Shown: positions 1 through 7,675 of the stretch, in pieces
How positions within the stretch are numbered: the first letter of the stretch is position 1
How the letters are laid out: every line of letters starts with the position of its first letter
Source: Deltaproteobacteria bacterium
GTDB taxonomy: Bacteria > Desulfobacterota > Desulfobacteria > Desulfobacterales > SURF-15
DNA length: 12,275 bases
Direction of reading: 5' to 3'
NCBI GenBank assembly: GCA_024644775.1
Contig: JAHEHB010000141.1
Coordinates: 1 to 12,275 of the forward strand
The notes under the pieces: model-generated
Seen by the model: only the letters and a program-made list of their open reading frames with translations
What the model was told of the DNA's origin: nothing
The model's database searches: none
Program-made: the position numbers and the translations under genes

Positions 1-1077
1 CGTACCGATCACACCGGCAACGTTGGGCCCCATGGCATACATCAGCAAATAATTCCGTTTATCCGCCTGAGCACCCACTTTGTGAACCACACGGGCTGCC
101 ATGGGTACCGCAGATACACCAGCTGCCCCCAGCAGCGGATTGATTTTATCTTTCAGAAAAAGGTTCATGAGCTTCGCCAAGAGAACACCGGTTGCCGTAC
201 TCACCCCAAAAGCAAACAACCCCAGAAAAAAGATAAAGATTACCCTGGGCTGCAAAAAACTCCCGGCGTTCATCGTCGCCCCTACGGATAGGCCCAGGAA
301 AATGGTAACAATGTTCAGCAACTCGTTTTGGGCGGTCAAATTCAGTCGCTCCACCACTTTTGCTTCTCTAAATAGGTTACCCAGCATGAACATGGCCATC
401 AGTGGCGCTGAAGCCGGTATCAGCAAAATAATCACAACTGTTGAAATGATGGGAAACAGAAGCTTCTCAAGTTGGCTGACTTTCCGAAGCTTTTTCATCC
501 GAATGACGCGTTCATTATTTGTGGTGAGCAGTCGCATAATCGGCGGCTGAATAATCGGCACCAACGCCATGTAAGAATATGCCGCCACGGCACAACTACC
601 CAGCATATGGGGTGCCAGTTTGGTGGCGACAAAAATGGTGGTGGGGCCATCGGCTCCGCCGATGATTCCTACCGTTGCCGACTCGTTCAAAGTAAAGCCC
701 ATGGCGTAGGCAGTAAAAAATGTAATATATACACCGGCCTGGGCCCCTGCTCCGAGAAAGATGAGCCCCGGTCTCGCAAGCAGCGGTCCAAAATCGGTTA
801 AAGCGCCAATTCCCAAAAATATCAGGGGTGGAATTACCTCCCACTGAATCCCATAATGATAAAACCTCCAGATCAAACCTTCGTTTGCTTTCATAAGATC
901 TGCCAGCGGCAAATTGGAGACCAGAATTCCAAATCCGATGGGCAACAGCAGCAAGGGTTCATATTTTTTGGATATGGCGAGATAAATCAGGGAAATACCG
1001 ATCGCCCACATGACGCACATGCCGGGAGTGATGTGAAAAAAACCGGATGTCTTAAACAGTGAGAAGAGATTTTCCAC
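1..1077 (-). CDS. oadB: Na+-translocating acyl-CoA/oxaloacetate decarboxylase beta subunit (partial, C-terminus cut off)
   Basis: Integral-membrane subunit of the biotin-dependent sodium-pump decarboxylases (oxaloacetate, methylmalonyl-CoA and glutaconyl-CoA types). In this family the beta subunit decarboxylates carboxybiotin and drives Na+ out of the cell. The frame is open for 359 codons to the window edge. It is rich in hydrophobic segments and carries the family signature GIIGGADGPT, with its Asp at about residue 143, and a conserved MGPNVAGVIG near the edge. Family length suggests only a short C-terminal piece is missing. The start is GTG at 1077, sharing its G with the TAG stop of the upstream gamma-like gene and preceded by GAGGAAGAG, which implies translational coupling. 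Sequence alone does not fix the substrate. The acyl-CoA dehydrogenase upstream favours glutaconyl-CoA over oxaloacetate; this is inference. The alpha and biotin-carrier subunits are not in view. Confidence 0.93.
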   Translation of the reverse strand, partial: MENLFSLFKTSGFFHITPGMCVMWAIGISLIYLAISKKYEPLLLLPIGFGILVSNLPLADLMKANEGLIWRFYHYGIQWEVIPPLIFLGIGALTDFGPLLARPGLIFLGAGAQAGVYITFFTAYAMGFTLNESATVGIIGGADGPTTIFVATKLAPHMLGSCAVAAYSYMALVPIIQPPIMRLLTTNNERVIRMKKLRKVSQLEKLLFPIISTVVIILLIPASAPLMAMFMLGNLFREAKVVERLNLTAQNELLNIVTIFLGLSVGATMNAGSFLQPRVIFIFFLGLFAFGVSTATGVLLAKLMNLFLKDKINPLLGAAGVSAVPMAARVVHKVGAQADKRNYLLMYAMGPNVAGVIGT

Positions 1078-1208
1078 TATTTCTCTTCCTCTTTTTCAGC
1101 CCGACTGCTGACCACGAGCGCAGTGATGCGAATGGAAACGTAGAGCAATGCCATTCCTAAAAAAACACCACCTAACCCGGAAACAAAAATAAAGAGAGAT
1201 TGAGTCAA
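1077..1208 (-). CDS. Small gamma-type subunit of a sodium-pump decarboxylase
   Basis: A short protein with one hydrophobic helix, containing FIFVSGLGGVFLGMALLYVS, followed by a charged tail ending EKEEEK. This is the layout of OadG/GcdD-type gamma or delta subunits, which anchor and assemble the decarboxylase complex. It sits directly upstream of the beta subunit and its TAG stop overlaps the beta GTG start. The start is uncertain. The frame is open from a TTG at 1262 (61 residues), but the residues before a second TTG at 1208 look unlike the family, and proteins of this type usually begin near a Leu/Met-Thr-Gln-Ser. I therefore prefer TTG 1208, giving 43 residues. Neither start has a strong ribosome-binding site. 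The assignment rests on topology and context more than on motifs. Confidence 0.68.
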   Translation of the reverse strand: MTQSLFIFVSGLGGVFLGMALLYVSIRITALVVSSRAEKEEEK

Positions 1209-1288
1209 CGGTTCTTCTTTCTTTAAAATGTTACTGTTATGCCAACCTAAAACGCAAGTCAAGCCGGAAGTTGTTAAGGTTTCCGAGG

Positions 1289-1666
1289 CTACATTCCCTT
1301 CTCTTCAAGTACCGTTTTGAGAACTTTAAGCGCTGAATTCGTAGCAGGCATACCGCCGTATATGAAGGTTTGAAAAATCACCTCGGCGATCTCTTCAGGT
1401 TTGCATCCTACATTTAATGCCGCATGAATATGCAATTTAAGCTCCTCAAGCCGCGATAACACAGTGAGTGCTGAAATGGTGACCAATTGTCGCGTTTTGT
1501 GGGGAATTTTTTCCCTGGCATACATCCGTCCGGTAATAAACAGGGAAAGATCTTTCGCGAGATCCTTGTCAAACGTCCGCCAAAGATCATATGGCTTTTC
1601 ATCTTTAATGCTGTTAAAATACAACGCTGCGGTTGTTTTAGTCTTTTCTACAATTTCATTGTCCAC
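1289..1666 (-). CDS. Carboxymuconolactone decarboxylase (CMD/AhpD-fold) family protein
   Basis: A 125-residue all-helical protein of the CMD family. The core RQLVTISALTVLSRLEELKLHIHAALN..G..PEEIAEVIFQ matches the CMD domain. It keeps a His in HIHAALN and the conserved Gly and Glu of the following helix. The CxxC redox pair of AhpD-type peroxidase partners is absent, so thiol-disulfide activity is unlikely. The start is GTG 1666 with AAAGGA about 9 nt upstream. It lies 38 bp downstream of the acyl-CoA dehydrogenase and upstream of the gamma subunit, so it is probably in the same operon. Small CMD proteins of unknown role often occur in acyl-CoA and aromatic degradation clusters. No specific reaction can be assigned; a true 4-carboxymuconolactone decarboxylase (an aerobic pathway) is improbable here. 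Confidence 0.85.
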   Translation of the reverse strand: MDNEIVEKTKTTAALYFNSIKDEKPYDLWRTFDKDLAKDLSLFITGRMYAREKIPHKTRQLVTISALTVLSRLEELKLHIHAALNVGCKPEEIAEVIFQTFIYGGMPATNSALKVLKTVLEEKGM

Positions 1667-1704
1667 GATAAGATCATCCTTTCAAATCAGATTTCGCAAC
1701 GCAT

Positions 1705-2868
1705 CTACCGATTCGCTTTCCGTATACCGAGCTGATCCATGGCGATGATCCACTTGCAGATATTGGCGGAACCTTCCACCATGGTGTAAGTGGGTGTATC
1801 GCGATAAATACGAGCGATGGGATATTCGGTAGAATATCCGTAGGCACCCAGGATTCGCATGGCATAATTCGCACACTTGGTGACCACTTCGCCGGCGAAG
1901 TATTTGGCCATGGCCACATCCAGACCGTTGTTGAGATTTCCCTGGTCCTTTTCCCAGGCAGCTTTATAAACCAAAAACCTTGCCGCTTCGATCTCTGTGG
2001 CCATCTGGGCGATCAGGTCCTGATTCATCTGAAACTCACCCACCGGCTTCCCAAACTGTTTTCGCTCACTGCAATATTTGATTGCCGTTTCCAGGCAGGC
2101 GTGGGCAACCCCGACAGCTCCGGCTGCGGCCGAAATCCGGGTTTGGTTCAGAGAACCGAATACGATCCGTGCACCGTCACCGGGATTTCCAATAATGTTC
2201 TCTTTGGGAACCCGGGTGTTCGTCAAGAAAACCTCACCGGTGGGTGAGGAATGGGATCCCATTTTTTCTAAAACCGTCGTCTTAATCCCGTTAAAGTTTT
2301 TTGGCTCCACAATAAATGCAGAAAGCCCCTTTGAGCCTTTTGTACGGTCGGTATAAGCGTAAATAATCAGCATATCTGCAAAATTCGCATTAGAAATCCA
2401 GGTTTTGGAACCATTCAACAACCAGTGATCCCCTTTGTCTTCTGCGGTCGACATCAAGGCCATTACATCGGACCCGGCATCCGACTCCGTAATGGCGAAC
2501 CCGCCGACATATTCGGCGCTCACCAGCTTAGGAATGTATTTTTGTTTTAGTTCTTCGCTGCCGTAATGATAGATCGTAAAGGCCGAACCCAGCGTCTGCA
2601 TGTTTACCTGAACCCTTATTGAACTTGAAACGCGGGCAATCTCTTCGGTTACAATGACAGCAGCCAGAAAGCCCATGGCCTCCCCGTCATATTCCTCCGG
2701 GATGACCGTGCCGAAAAATCCCAATTCACCCATGGGTTTGATAACTTCTTCATAGGGGAAATAATGGTTTTCGTCCCATTCATCCACATACGGGGCAATC
2801 TGTTTCTTTGCAAATTCGCGAACCGATTTTTTTAACATTTCATGCTCTTTAGACAGCCTAAAATCCAT
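1705..2868 (-). CDS. Acyl-CoA dehydrogenase, candidate non-decarboxylating glutaryl-CoA dehydrogenase
   Basis: A 387-residue FAD acyl-CoA dehydrogenase of normal length. The N-terminal helical domain runs to about residue 115. The beta domain has GGFAITESDAGSD (near 126-138) and WISNANFAD. The C-terminal helical domain has RKQFGKPVGEFQ and the catalytic-base region TMVEGSANI, with Glu365 at the position of the general base of glutaryl-CoA dehydrogenases. Arg85, in SSIRVQVNMQ, aligns with the substrate-carboxylate-binding Arg of the human enzyme. The Tyr that precedes the catalytic Glu in decarboxylating enzymes is Val364 here, and the Ser residues near that Arg are Val86 and Asn89. Together with the sodium-pump decarboxylase genes, this suggests the non-decarboxylating type described from Desulfococcus. 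Another short or branched acyl-CoA substrate cannot be excluded. The ATG is preceded by GAGGAGGTG, a strong ribosome-binding site. It is the first gene of the minus-strand operon. Confidence 0.9.
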   Translation of the reverse strand: MDFRLSKEHEMLKKSVREFAKKQIAPYVDEWDENHYFPYEEVIKPMGELGFFGTVIPEEYDGEAMGFLAAVIVTEEIARVSSSIRVQVNMQTLGSAFTIYHYGSEELKQKYIPKLVSAEYVGGFAITESDAGSDVMALMSTAEDKGDHWLLNGSKTWISNANFADMLIIYAYTDRTKGSKGLSAFIVEPKNFNGIKTTVLEKMGSHSSPTGEVFLTNTRVPKENIIGNPGDGARIVFGSLNQTRISAAAGAVGVAHACLETAIKYCSERKQFGKPVGEFQMNQDLIAQMATEIEAARFLVYKAAWEKDQGNLNNGLDVAMAKYFAGEVVTKCANYAMRILGAYGYSTEYPIARIYRDTPTYTMVEGSANICKWIIAMDQLGIRKANR

Positions 2869-2886
2869 CTAAACACCTCCTCATAT

Positions 2887-2902
2887 GATTAAAATGTTAA
2901 TC
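2887..2902. promoter_or_regulatory. Perfect inverted repeat, possible operator
   Basis: GATTAA-AATG-TTAATC: two 6-bp arms that are exactly complementary around a 4-bp centre. It lies 18 bp upstream of the acyl-CoA dehydrogenase start, just before its ribosome-binding site. It has the size and position of a repressor operator in a divergent control region. No regulator gene is present in the window. Confidence 0.35.
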
Positions 2903-3002
2903 GTTGTTTTTTATAAATAAATCATCAAGGTCGCGCTTTTCTATGACATAATGAAAGACAAGCGGCCAATGGGCAAAATAACAAACTGAGATAACAGTAA
3001 AC

Positions 3003-3031
3003 TTGTCGATATGTAAAGAAAATTGTGATAT
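3003..3031 (+). promoter_or_regulatory. Possible sigma70-type promoter for the glycyl radical enzyme
   Basis: TTGTCG (3003-3008), a 17-bp spacer, then TGATAT (3026-3031), about 60 bp upstream of the ATG in an AT-rich stretch. The match is moderate. TATTAT at 3029-3034 is an alternative -10 but would give a 20-bp spacer. Confidence 0.3.
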
Positions 3032-3091
3032 TATTCATTCCACGATTTTTTTCACCAAAACTGATGGGACCCATGTAAGGAGGGTTTGCAA

Positions 3092-5476
3092 ATGTCAACT
3101 GAGAATATCTTCGGTGTGCCTGCATCAAGGCGCATCGAAACATTAAAAAACAGACTCCTGAATACAGAACCTGAGATGTGCATCGAAAGGGCCATTTTGG
3201 CAACTGAAGCTTACAAAGAAAACGAAGCTCAGCCGGTGATTGTAAAACGGGCGCTGACCTTAAAAAAGATTTTGGAAAACCTCCCGATTTTTATTGAAGA
3301 AGATGCCCGTATCGTTGGCTCTTTGGCCTCAAAGCCAAGAAGCGCTGAAGTTTTTCCTGAGATGAGTGTGCATTGGATGGTAAGGGAGCTTGATATCTTT
3401 GAAACCCGAGAGTTTAATCAGTTAAAGGTCAGCGACGAAATCAAAAAGATCATTCGAACCGAAATATATCCCTATTGGAAAGGAAAGACCGTTTGCGATC
3501 ATCTTGAAGCGGTTCGAGACAGCAAAATACAACAGGCAGTTGACTGCGGACTCATATCCAATCCTCATCAGTGGGCTGGGTTCGCGCATGTGGCTTTAAG
3601 CTTCTATTTGGTGTTGAACAACGGATACAATGGATTAAAGCGAATCATCCAAGAGAAACGATCGAAACTCGATATTACGTCACCCGACTACACGAAACAA
3701 AAGAATTTTTATGACGCGGCGGAAATTACGTGTGATGCCGCCATATCCTATGCAATGCGTTATTCGAAGCTAGCAAAGGAAACAGCAAAAACGGAAGCGG
3801 ATCCGCGCCGAAACAAGGCGCTTCAAAAAATTGGTGAGATCTGTGAGAAAATTCCTGCCTCGCCGGCTCGCAATTTTCATGAAGCCTTACAGGCTGTGTG
3901 GTTCGTACAGTTAATCCCCCAGATCGAGTCAAATGGATTTTCCATCACACCGGGGCGGTTCGACCAGTACATGTACCCCTATTACAAGAAAGATATTGAA
4001 GCCGGCATCCTGACCCAGGAAGACGCCCAGGAGCTTTTGGATTGCTATTGGCTAAAATGCAACGAGATCGTACGGGTCGATGATAAGGGGGCTGCGGAAA
4101 TAAATGCCGGTTATGCCGCAGGACAAAATCTCGCCGTTGGGGGTGTCGGTATCGATGGAAAGGATGTTACCAACGAACTGAGCTACATGTGTTTGTTGGC
4201 CAACGCCCATGTGGGTCTTACTCAACCGAATTTCACTGTGAGGCTCCACAAAGACAGCCCCGATGAATTCCTGGAAAAAATTGCAGAGGTCATCGGTTAT
4301 GGGAACGGGATGCCTCAAATACTCAACGATGAAGTGATCGTCCCAGGTCTGCAACGGTTAGGCATTGAGCTGGAAACAGCCAGAGACTACATCCCCGTTG
4401 GGTGTGATGAAATCACGGTTGACGGTATGTGGGGTCGATGCAACGGCGGGTATCTCAATTTTATGAAGATCGTCGAAAGTATGTTAAACGACGGCAAATG
4501 CACGTTAACAGGAAATGGCACCGGTTTATCCAATATCGCTCTCGGAGAACTTGGTAATTTTGAAAAATTTAAAGAAACCTACATGGAACAGGTCAAGAAG
4601 GGAACCCGCACACTCGTTGCTGAGGCAAATATAACGGATGTTGTTCACGAAAAATTGATGCCGTTGCCGTCTGTTTCAGTGGTGATTGCGGGGTGTCTGG
4701 AGAAAGGCCTGGATGTAACCCAGGGGGGCGCACAGTTTAATTTTACCGGCCCGGTTGGTGTCGGTTCGGCAAGTATCGGAGACTCCCTTGTTGCCATTAA
4801 AAAGATGGTATATGACAATTCTAAAATCGATTTAGCTAAATTTGCTTACGCCTTAAGAAACAACTATGATGGCGAGGAATTCTTACGGCAATTTATCAAA
4901 AATCGTGTCCCCAAATTTGGAAATGACATCGATGAAGTGGATGATCTGGTGGTAGACGTCACCAATACGTTCTTTGATGAACTGGATCAGCATACAAATC
5001 CTCGGGGCGGAAAATTTACAGCGGCGCTCTATTCGGTAACCGCTCAGATAGGCCTTGGAAATAAGACAGGCGCCACTCCGGATGGCCGTCTGGCAAAAGA
5101 GCCGCTGTCTGACGGTTTATCTCCCACCTATGGTTGTGATTTGTCGGGACCTACGGCAGCGCTGAAATCCATTACAAAAATCGATCTTAAGCGGGCAATC
5201 GATGGTGTTATCGTAAATCAGAGATTGAGCCCGTCTGTTCTTAAAAACGCCGGCGGACGAAAAAAATTTAAAGATCTTCTACGATCGTTTGTGAATCTGG
5301 GAGGATTCCATTGGCAGTTTAATGTCATCTCTACGGATATACTGAAAGATGCTCAGCTACATCCGGAAAAGCACGGCGGTCTGGTGGTGCGGGTTGCCGG
5401 ATACAGTGCGCTGTTTACCGTGCTTTCGAAAAAAGCCCAGGATACCATTATTGCAAGGACCGCAGCTGAGATATGA
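3092..5476 (+). CDS. Glycyl radical enzyme (PFL/glycerol dehydratase superfamily), substrate unassigned
   Basis: A 794-residue oxygen-sensitive glycyl radical enzyme, full length for the dehydratase/lyase branch. The N-terminal PFL domain includes RAILATEAYKENEAQPVIVKR and a region with His166. The thiyl-radical cysteine is Cys438 in IPVGCDEIT, with Glu440 two residues on (Cys-x-Glu, typical of eliminases and some decarboxylases). The C-terminal radical loop is RVAGYSALF with Gly770. The start is ATG 3092, preceded at 7 nt by TAAGGAGGG; an in-frame TTG six bases upstream overruns that spacing and is rejected. Compared with glycerol dehydratase residues recalled from memory, His166 and Glu440 are kept, but the His in ESNGHS is Phe283 and the Asp near Cys+14 appears to be Asn451. 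The residue between Cys and Glu is acidic (Asp439), where Val is usual. The pocket therefore differs, and the substrate cannot be named. Confidence 0.93.
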   Translation: MSTENIFGVPASRRIETLKNRLLNTEPEMCIERAILATEAYKENEAQPVIVKRALTLKKILENLPIFIEEDARIVGSLASKPRSAEVFPEMSVHWMVRELDIFETREFNQLKVSDEIKKIIRTEIYPYWKGKTVCDHLEAVRDSKIQQAVDCGLISNPHQWAGFAHVALSFYLVLNNGYNGLKRIIQEKRSKLDITSPDYTKQKNFYDAAEITCDAAISYAMRYSKLAKETAKTEADPRRNKALQKIGEICEKIPASPARNFHEALQAVWFVQLIPQIESNGFSITPGRFDQYMYPYYKKDIEAGILTQEDAQELLDCYWLKCNEIVRVDDKGAAEINAGYAAGQNLAVGGVGIDGKDVTNELSYMCLLANAHVGLTQPNFTVRLHKDSPDEFLEKIAEVIGYGNGMPQILNDEVIVPGLQRLGIELETARDYIPVGCDEITVDGMWGRCNGGYLNFMKIVESMLNDGKCTLTGNGTGLSNIALGELGNFEKFKETYMEQVKKGTRTLVAEANITDVVHEKLMPLPSVSVVIAGCLEKGLDVTQGGAQFNFTGPVGVGSASIGDSLVAIKKMVYDNSKIDLAKFAYALRNNYDGEEFLRQFIKNRVPKFGNDIDEVDDLVVDVTNTFFDELDQHTNPRGGKFTAALYSVTAQIGLGNKTGATPDGRLAKEPLSDGLSPTYGCDLSGPTAALKSITKIDLKRAIDGVIVNQRLSPSVLKNAGGRKKFKDLLRSFVNLGGFHWQFNVISTDILKDAQLHPEKHGGLVVRVAGYSALFTVLSKKAQDTIIARTAAEI

Positions 5477-6414
5477 AGAGATGCGAACACGCAATTCCGG
5501 AGGTTCAAACCATCGGGGGGTCGGTTTTTGATATCCAGAGATTTTCTTTACATGATGGACCGGGCATCCGCACACTCGTCTTTCTGAAAGGCTGTCCTTT
5601 AAGATGCACTTGGTGCTCCAATCCCGAGTCACAAAAATTCCTGCGGGAAATCATGTTCAATGCCTCAAAATGCATCGACTGTGGTACGTGCAGCGAAATA
5701 TGTCCCCAAAATGCAATAAGAAAAAACAGATCCTTTCATCGAATCGACCGGGAATTGTGCGATACGTGCGGCAATTGCTGTGAGGAGTGTCCCACCCAAG
5801 CATTGCAATGGAGCGGCAAACATATGAGCGTGGCGGAGGTATTAGCGGAAATCGAAAAGGATCGAGAATTTTATGAAAACTCGGGAGGTGGCGTTACCTT
5901 CTCCGGTGGAGAGCCACTCAGCCAGCCCGAATTTCTAAAGAATTTGCTGATAGAATGCCACTCGCACGGCATTCATACCGCTGTAGAGACCTGTGGCTTT
6001 TGCCGATGGGAATATCTTCAGGACATCATTCCGTTTACGGATCTTTTTCTTTACGATCTTAAACACATGGATCCTGTGGAACATAAGAAACTCACCGGCT
6101 ACGACAACGCACGCGTGCTTGAAAATTTAGAATGGCTATGTAAGGAAACCGCCAACATCATTATCCGGATGCCGATTGTTCCGCGTCTAAATGATTCCGA
6201 ATCGAATCTCACTGCAGCAGCCAAATTGATGGATCGATTGAATATAAAGGAAATACATTTGCTACCCTATCACAACTACGGCGAAAGCAAATACGATATG
6301 CTGGGAAGCGACTATTCGTTAAAAGATCTGAATACCTTGTCAGAGCAAAATCTTGAAGCCCCAAAGCGTATATTTGAAAAACACGGCCTCAAGGTTAACA
6401 TCGGCGGCGAATAA
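5473..6414 (+). CDS. Glycyl radical enzyme activating enzyme (radical SAM)
   Basis: A 313-residue activase that would install the radical on Gly770 of the upstream enzyme by reductive cleavage of S-adenosylmethionine. The radical SAM cluster motif is KGCPLRCTWCSNPES, with Cys41, Cys45 and Cys48. An inserted ferredoxin domain carries two further four-Cys sets, CIDCGTCSEICP (67-77) and CDTCGNCCEECP (96-106). These two auxiliary 4Fe-4S clusters are typical of activases for the dehydratase/decarboxylase branch and absent from pyruvate formate-lyase activase. GGGVTFSGGEPL (138-149) is the SAM-binding motif, and YDLKHMDPVEHKKLTG is also conserved in the family. Its ATG overlaps the stop of the glycyl radical enzyme by 4 bp (ATGA), so the pair is translationally coupled. 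The second cluster has an adjacent extra Cys (102/103). No clear terminator follows. Confidence 0.95.
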   Translation: MKRCEHAIPEVQTIGGSVFDIQRFSLHDGPGIRTLVFLKGCPLRCTWCSNPESQKFLREIMFNASKCIDCGTCSEICPQNAIRKNRSFHRIDRELCDTCGNCCEECPTQALQWSGKHMSVAEVLAEIEKDREFYENSGGGVTFSGGEPLSQPEFLKNLLIECHSHGIHTAVETCGFCRWEYLQDIIPFTDLFLYDLKHMDPVEHKKLTGYDNARVLENLEWLCKETANIIIRMPIVPRLNDSESNLTAAAKLMDRLNIKEIHLLPYHNYGESKYDMLGSDYSLKDLNTLSEQNLEAPKRIFEKHGLKVNIGGE

Positions 6415-6442
6415 AAATCTCCTCTCTTATTAAAATTCCTGG

Positions 6443-6640
6443 TTATCGACAAAGACCAAGTACGAAGGATTTCACTTTCCTATCGCTCGCAAAAATTAAA
6501 TCCGCAGCATTTATGTCAAATAGCCACGTTTGGGATAGCGGCTCAACCCGGCAGGGAGAGATCAGGTTGGAAACTGTACGTTCGGAAATCTCGATGCCAA
6601 GCTTGAGCAGCTCTCCATGAATTCTGGGCACACCCCCTTT
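6443..6640 (-). pseudogene. Relic of an integrase-core (rve) transposase
   Basis: Reading leftward from 6640, the frame gives KGGVPRIHGELLKLGIEISE, then RTVSNLI and a degraded SQTW..DLIFASD. I recognise the PRIHGELLKLGI...T.S segment and the SQTW motif as the region leading into the DDE integrase core of a transposase family common in deltaproteobacteria, where the next residues read like DLVxVDFF. Here that part is garbled, the frame stops at 6443, and a stop lies immediately upstream (TGA at 6641-6643). Only about 65 residues of an expected 250-350 remain, with no start codon of its own and no terminal repeats seen. It marks a past insertion between the activase gene and the methyltransferase gene. 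Confidence 0.65.
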
Positions 6641-6651
6641 TCACTCATTTT

Positions 6652-7554
6652 TCACATGTGTTGGTTGATTGAATACGTACAGATATAGCCAAGTCCCGCA
6701 TAGGAGCGCTCGTTTGGCTCAATCTCAAGTGTATATCCGACACTTTCTAAAAGAAGCTGTAATTCTTTCAGGGGGAGATAGGCATGGTTTTTTGCGCTTG
6801 TTAGTCTCCTATTAAATTTTGATATCTCCTTTAAATTCTTACTATTGGCTAGAAAAGTACCCAGATTTTGAAAAACTCTGGAAAATCCCATTCCGAAAAT
6901 ATGCCCTTTGGCGATCTTTAACTGCTGCAACAGAGATGCTTCTTGGTGTGGATCTGATATGACAAGAATGCCAGTATCAGACAAGTAGGCTTTTAGTCTT
7001 GTTAACAGTTCTGTCTTTTCAATCGTGTTCAAACAGTATAAAACGTTATTCATAGTTATAATATCGAACTTTTTCCCTCTTATTTTACGCCAGTTTTCGC
7101 CTGTTAATCCAAAGGCTTCCAGAAAAATATTTCCCTGGAAAAATTGAACCGACTCGTCATCTGAAAATTTATCTCTCGCGACATCCAAGGCTTCCTTTGT
7201 GGCATCGATGCCAACATATGACAATTTACAGGCTGGTAATCTTTTTTTTAAACCTAAGATCACGTTTCCGGTACCTGTCCCAAGATCCAGTAAGGAGACT
7301 TTTTCTGCCTCGTTAATCTGGTCGCCGCGCGCCCTTATTATTTGATCGGGGATTTCCACATAAATCAGATCCTGATAGGGCCTTAGAGGTAAAAGCCCTT
7401 TGTCGTATACCCTGAAATAGTAGCTCCAAGAATCGGAATATCTAATCTTTACTGTAGGCTGTGTGTAATTTGACTTATCTGGCAGTGTCATTTCAAGTTT
7501 TCGTTCTATTGCGGTTTCTGATATGCTTTCAGAAAAGGGGATTCTCTTTTTCAT
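6652..7554 (-). CDS. Class I SAM-dependent methyltransferase, substrate unknown
   Basis: A 300-residue protein with a Rossmann methyltransferase core from about residue 85. Motif I is LLDLGTGTGN (88-97). The strand-2 acidic residue is Asp117 in YVGIDAT, followed by FQGNIF and FDIITMNNVLYCL after strand 4. The first 80 residues precede the core and include a Tyr/Phe-rich stretch (SWSYYFRVYDKG), perhaps a substrate-binding cap. No membrane segment or DNA-methylase NPPY-type motif is present, so a small-molecule or lipid-like acceptor is more likely than DNA. The start is ATG 7554 with AAAGGAAAA about 6 nt upstream. It is transcribed away from the alpha/beta hydrolase gene across 121 bp, and both lie between transposase relics, suggesting an imported pair. 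It ends next to the integrase relic. The acceptor cannot be deduced. Confidence 0.85.
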   Translation of the reverse strand: MKKRIPFSESISETAIERKLEMTLPDKSNYTQPTVKIRYSDSWSYYFRVYDKGLLPLRPYQDLIYVEIPDQIIRARGDQINEAEKVSLLDLGTGTGNVILGLKKRLPACKLSYVGIDATKEALDVARDKFSDDESVQFFQGNIFLEAFGLTGENWRKIRGKKFDIITMNNVLYCLNTIEKTELLTRLKAYLSDTGILVISDPHQEASLLQQLKIAKGHIFGMGFSRVFQNLGTFLANSKNLKEISKFNRRLTSAKNHAYLPLKELQLLLESVGYTLEIEPNERSYAGLGYICTYSINQHM

Positions 7555-7612
7555 AGGGTTTTCCTTTATAACTTGTAATCATTCGGTCTATTTGAAATTC
7601 TGAAACTGGTTT

Positions 7613-7641
7613 AACATAGATTCAAAATGCTGTTCTGACAA
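7613..7641 (-). promoter_or_regulatory. Possible sigma70-type promoter for the methyltransferase
   Basis: On the minus strand, TTGTCA (7641-7636), a 17-bp spacer, then TATGTT (7618-7613). Each hexamer fits the consensus at four or five positions and the spacing is ideal. The -35 box overlaps CTGACA (7635-7640) on the plus strand, which could serve a divergent but weaker hydrolase promoter. Confidence 0.4.
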
Positions 7642-7675
7642 TAGACTTAGGAACCACTAATTAAACTAAAATGAA

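Noticed and set aside
101..550. 149-codon plus-strand frame
   Set aside because: Shadow of the decarboxylase beta subunit, whose minus-strand frame carries clear family motifs over the whole region.
3086..3091. TTG start six bases upstream of the glycyl radical enzyme ATG
   Set aside because: It would leave only one base after the ribosome-binding site TAAGGAGGG; ATG 3092 has ideal spacing.
6443..6640. Integrase-like fragment as a small intact protein
   Set aside because: It lacks the catalytic core and an upstream start, and its C-terminal part does not follow the family.
7658..7663. TAATTA as -10 box of a hydrolase promoter with CTGACA 17 bp upstream
   Set aside because: The -10 matches the consensus poorly and sits very close to the start codon.
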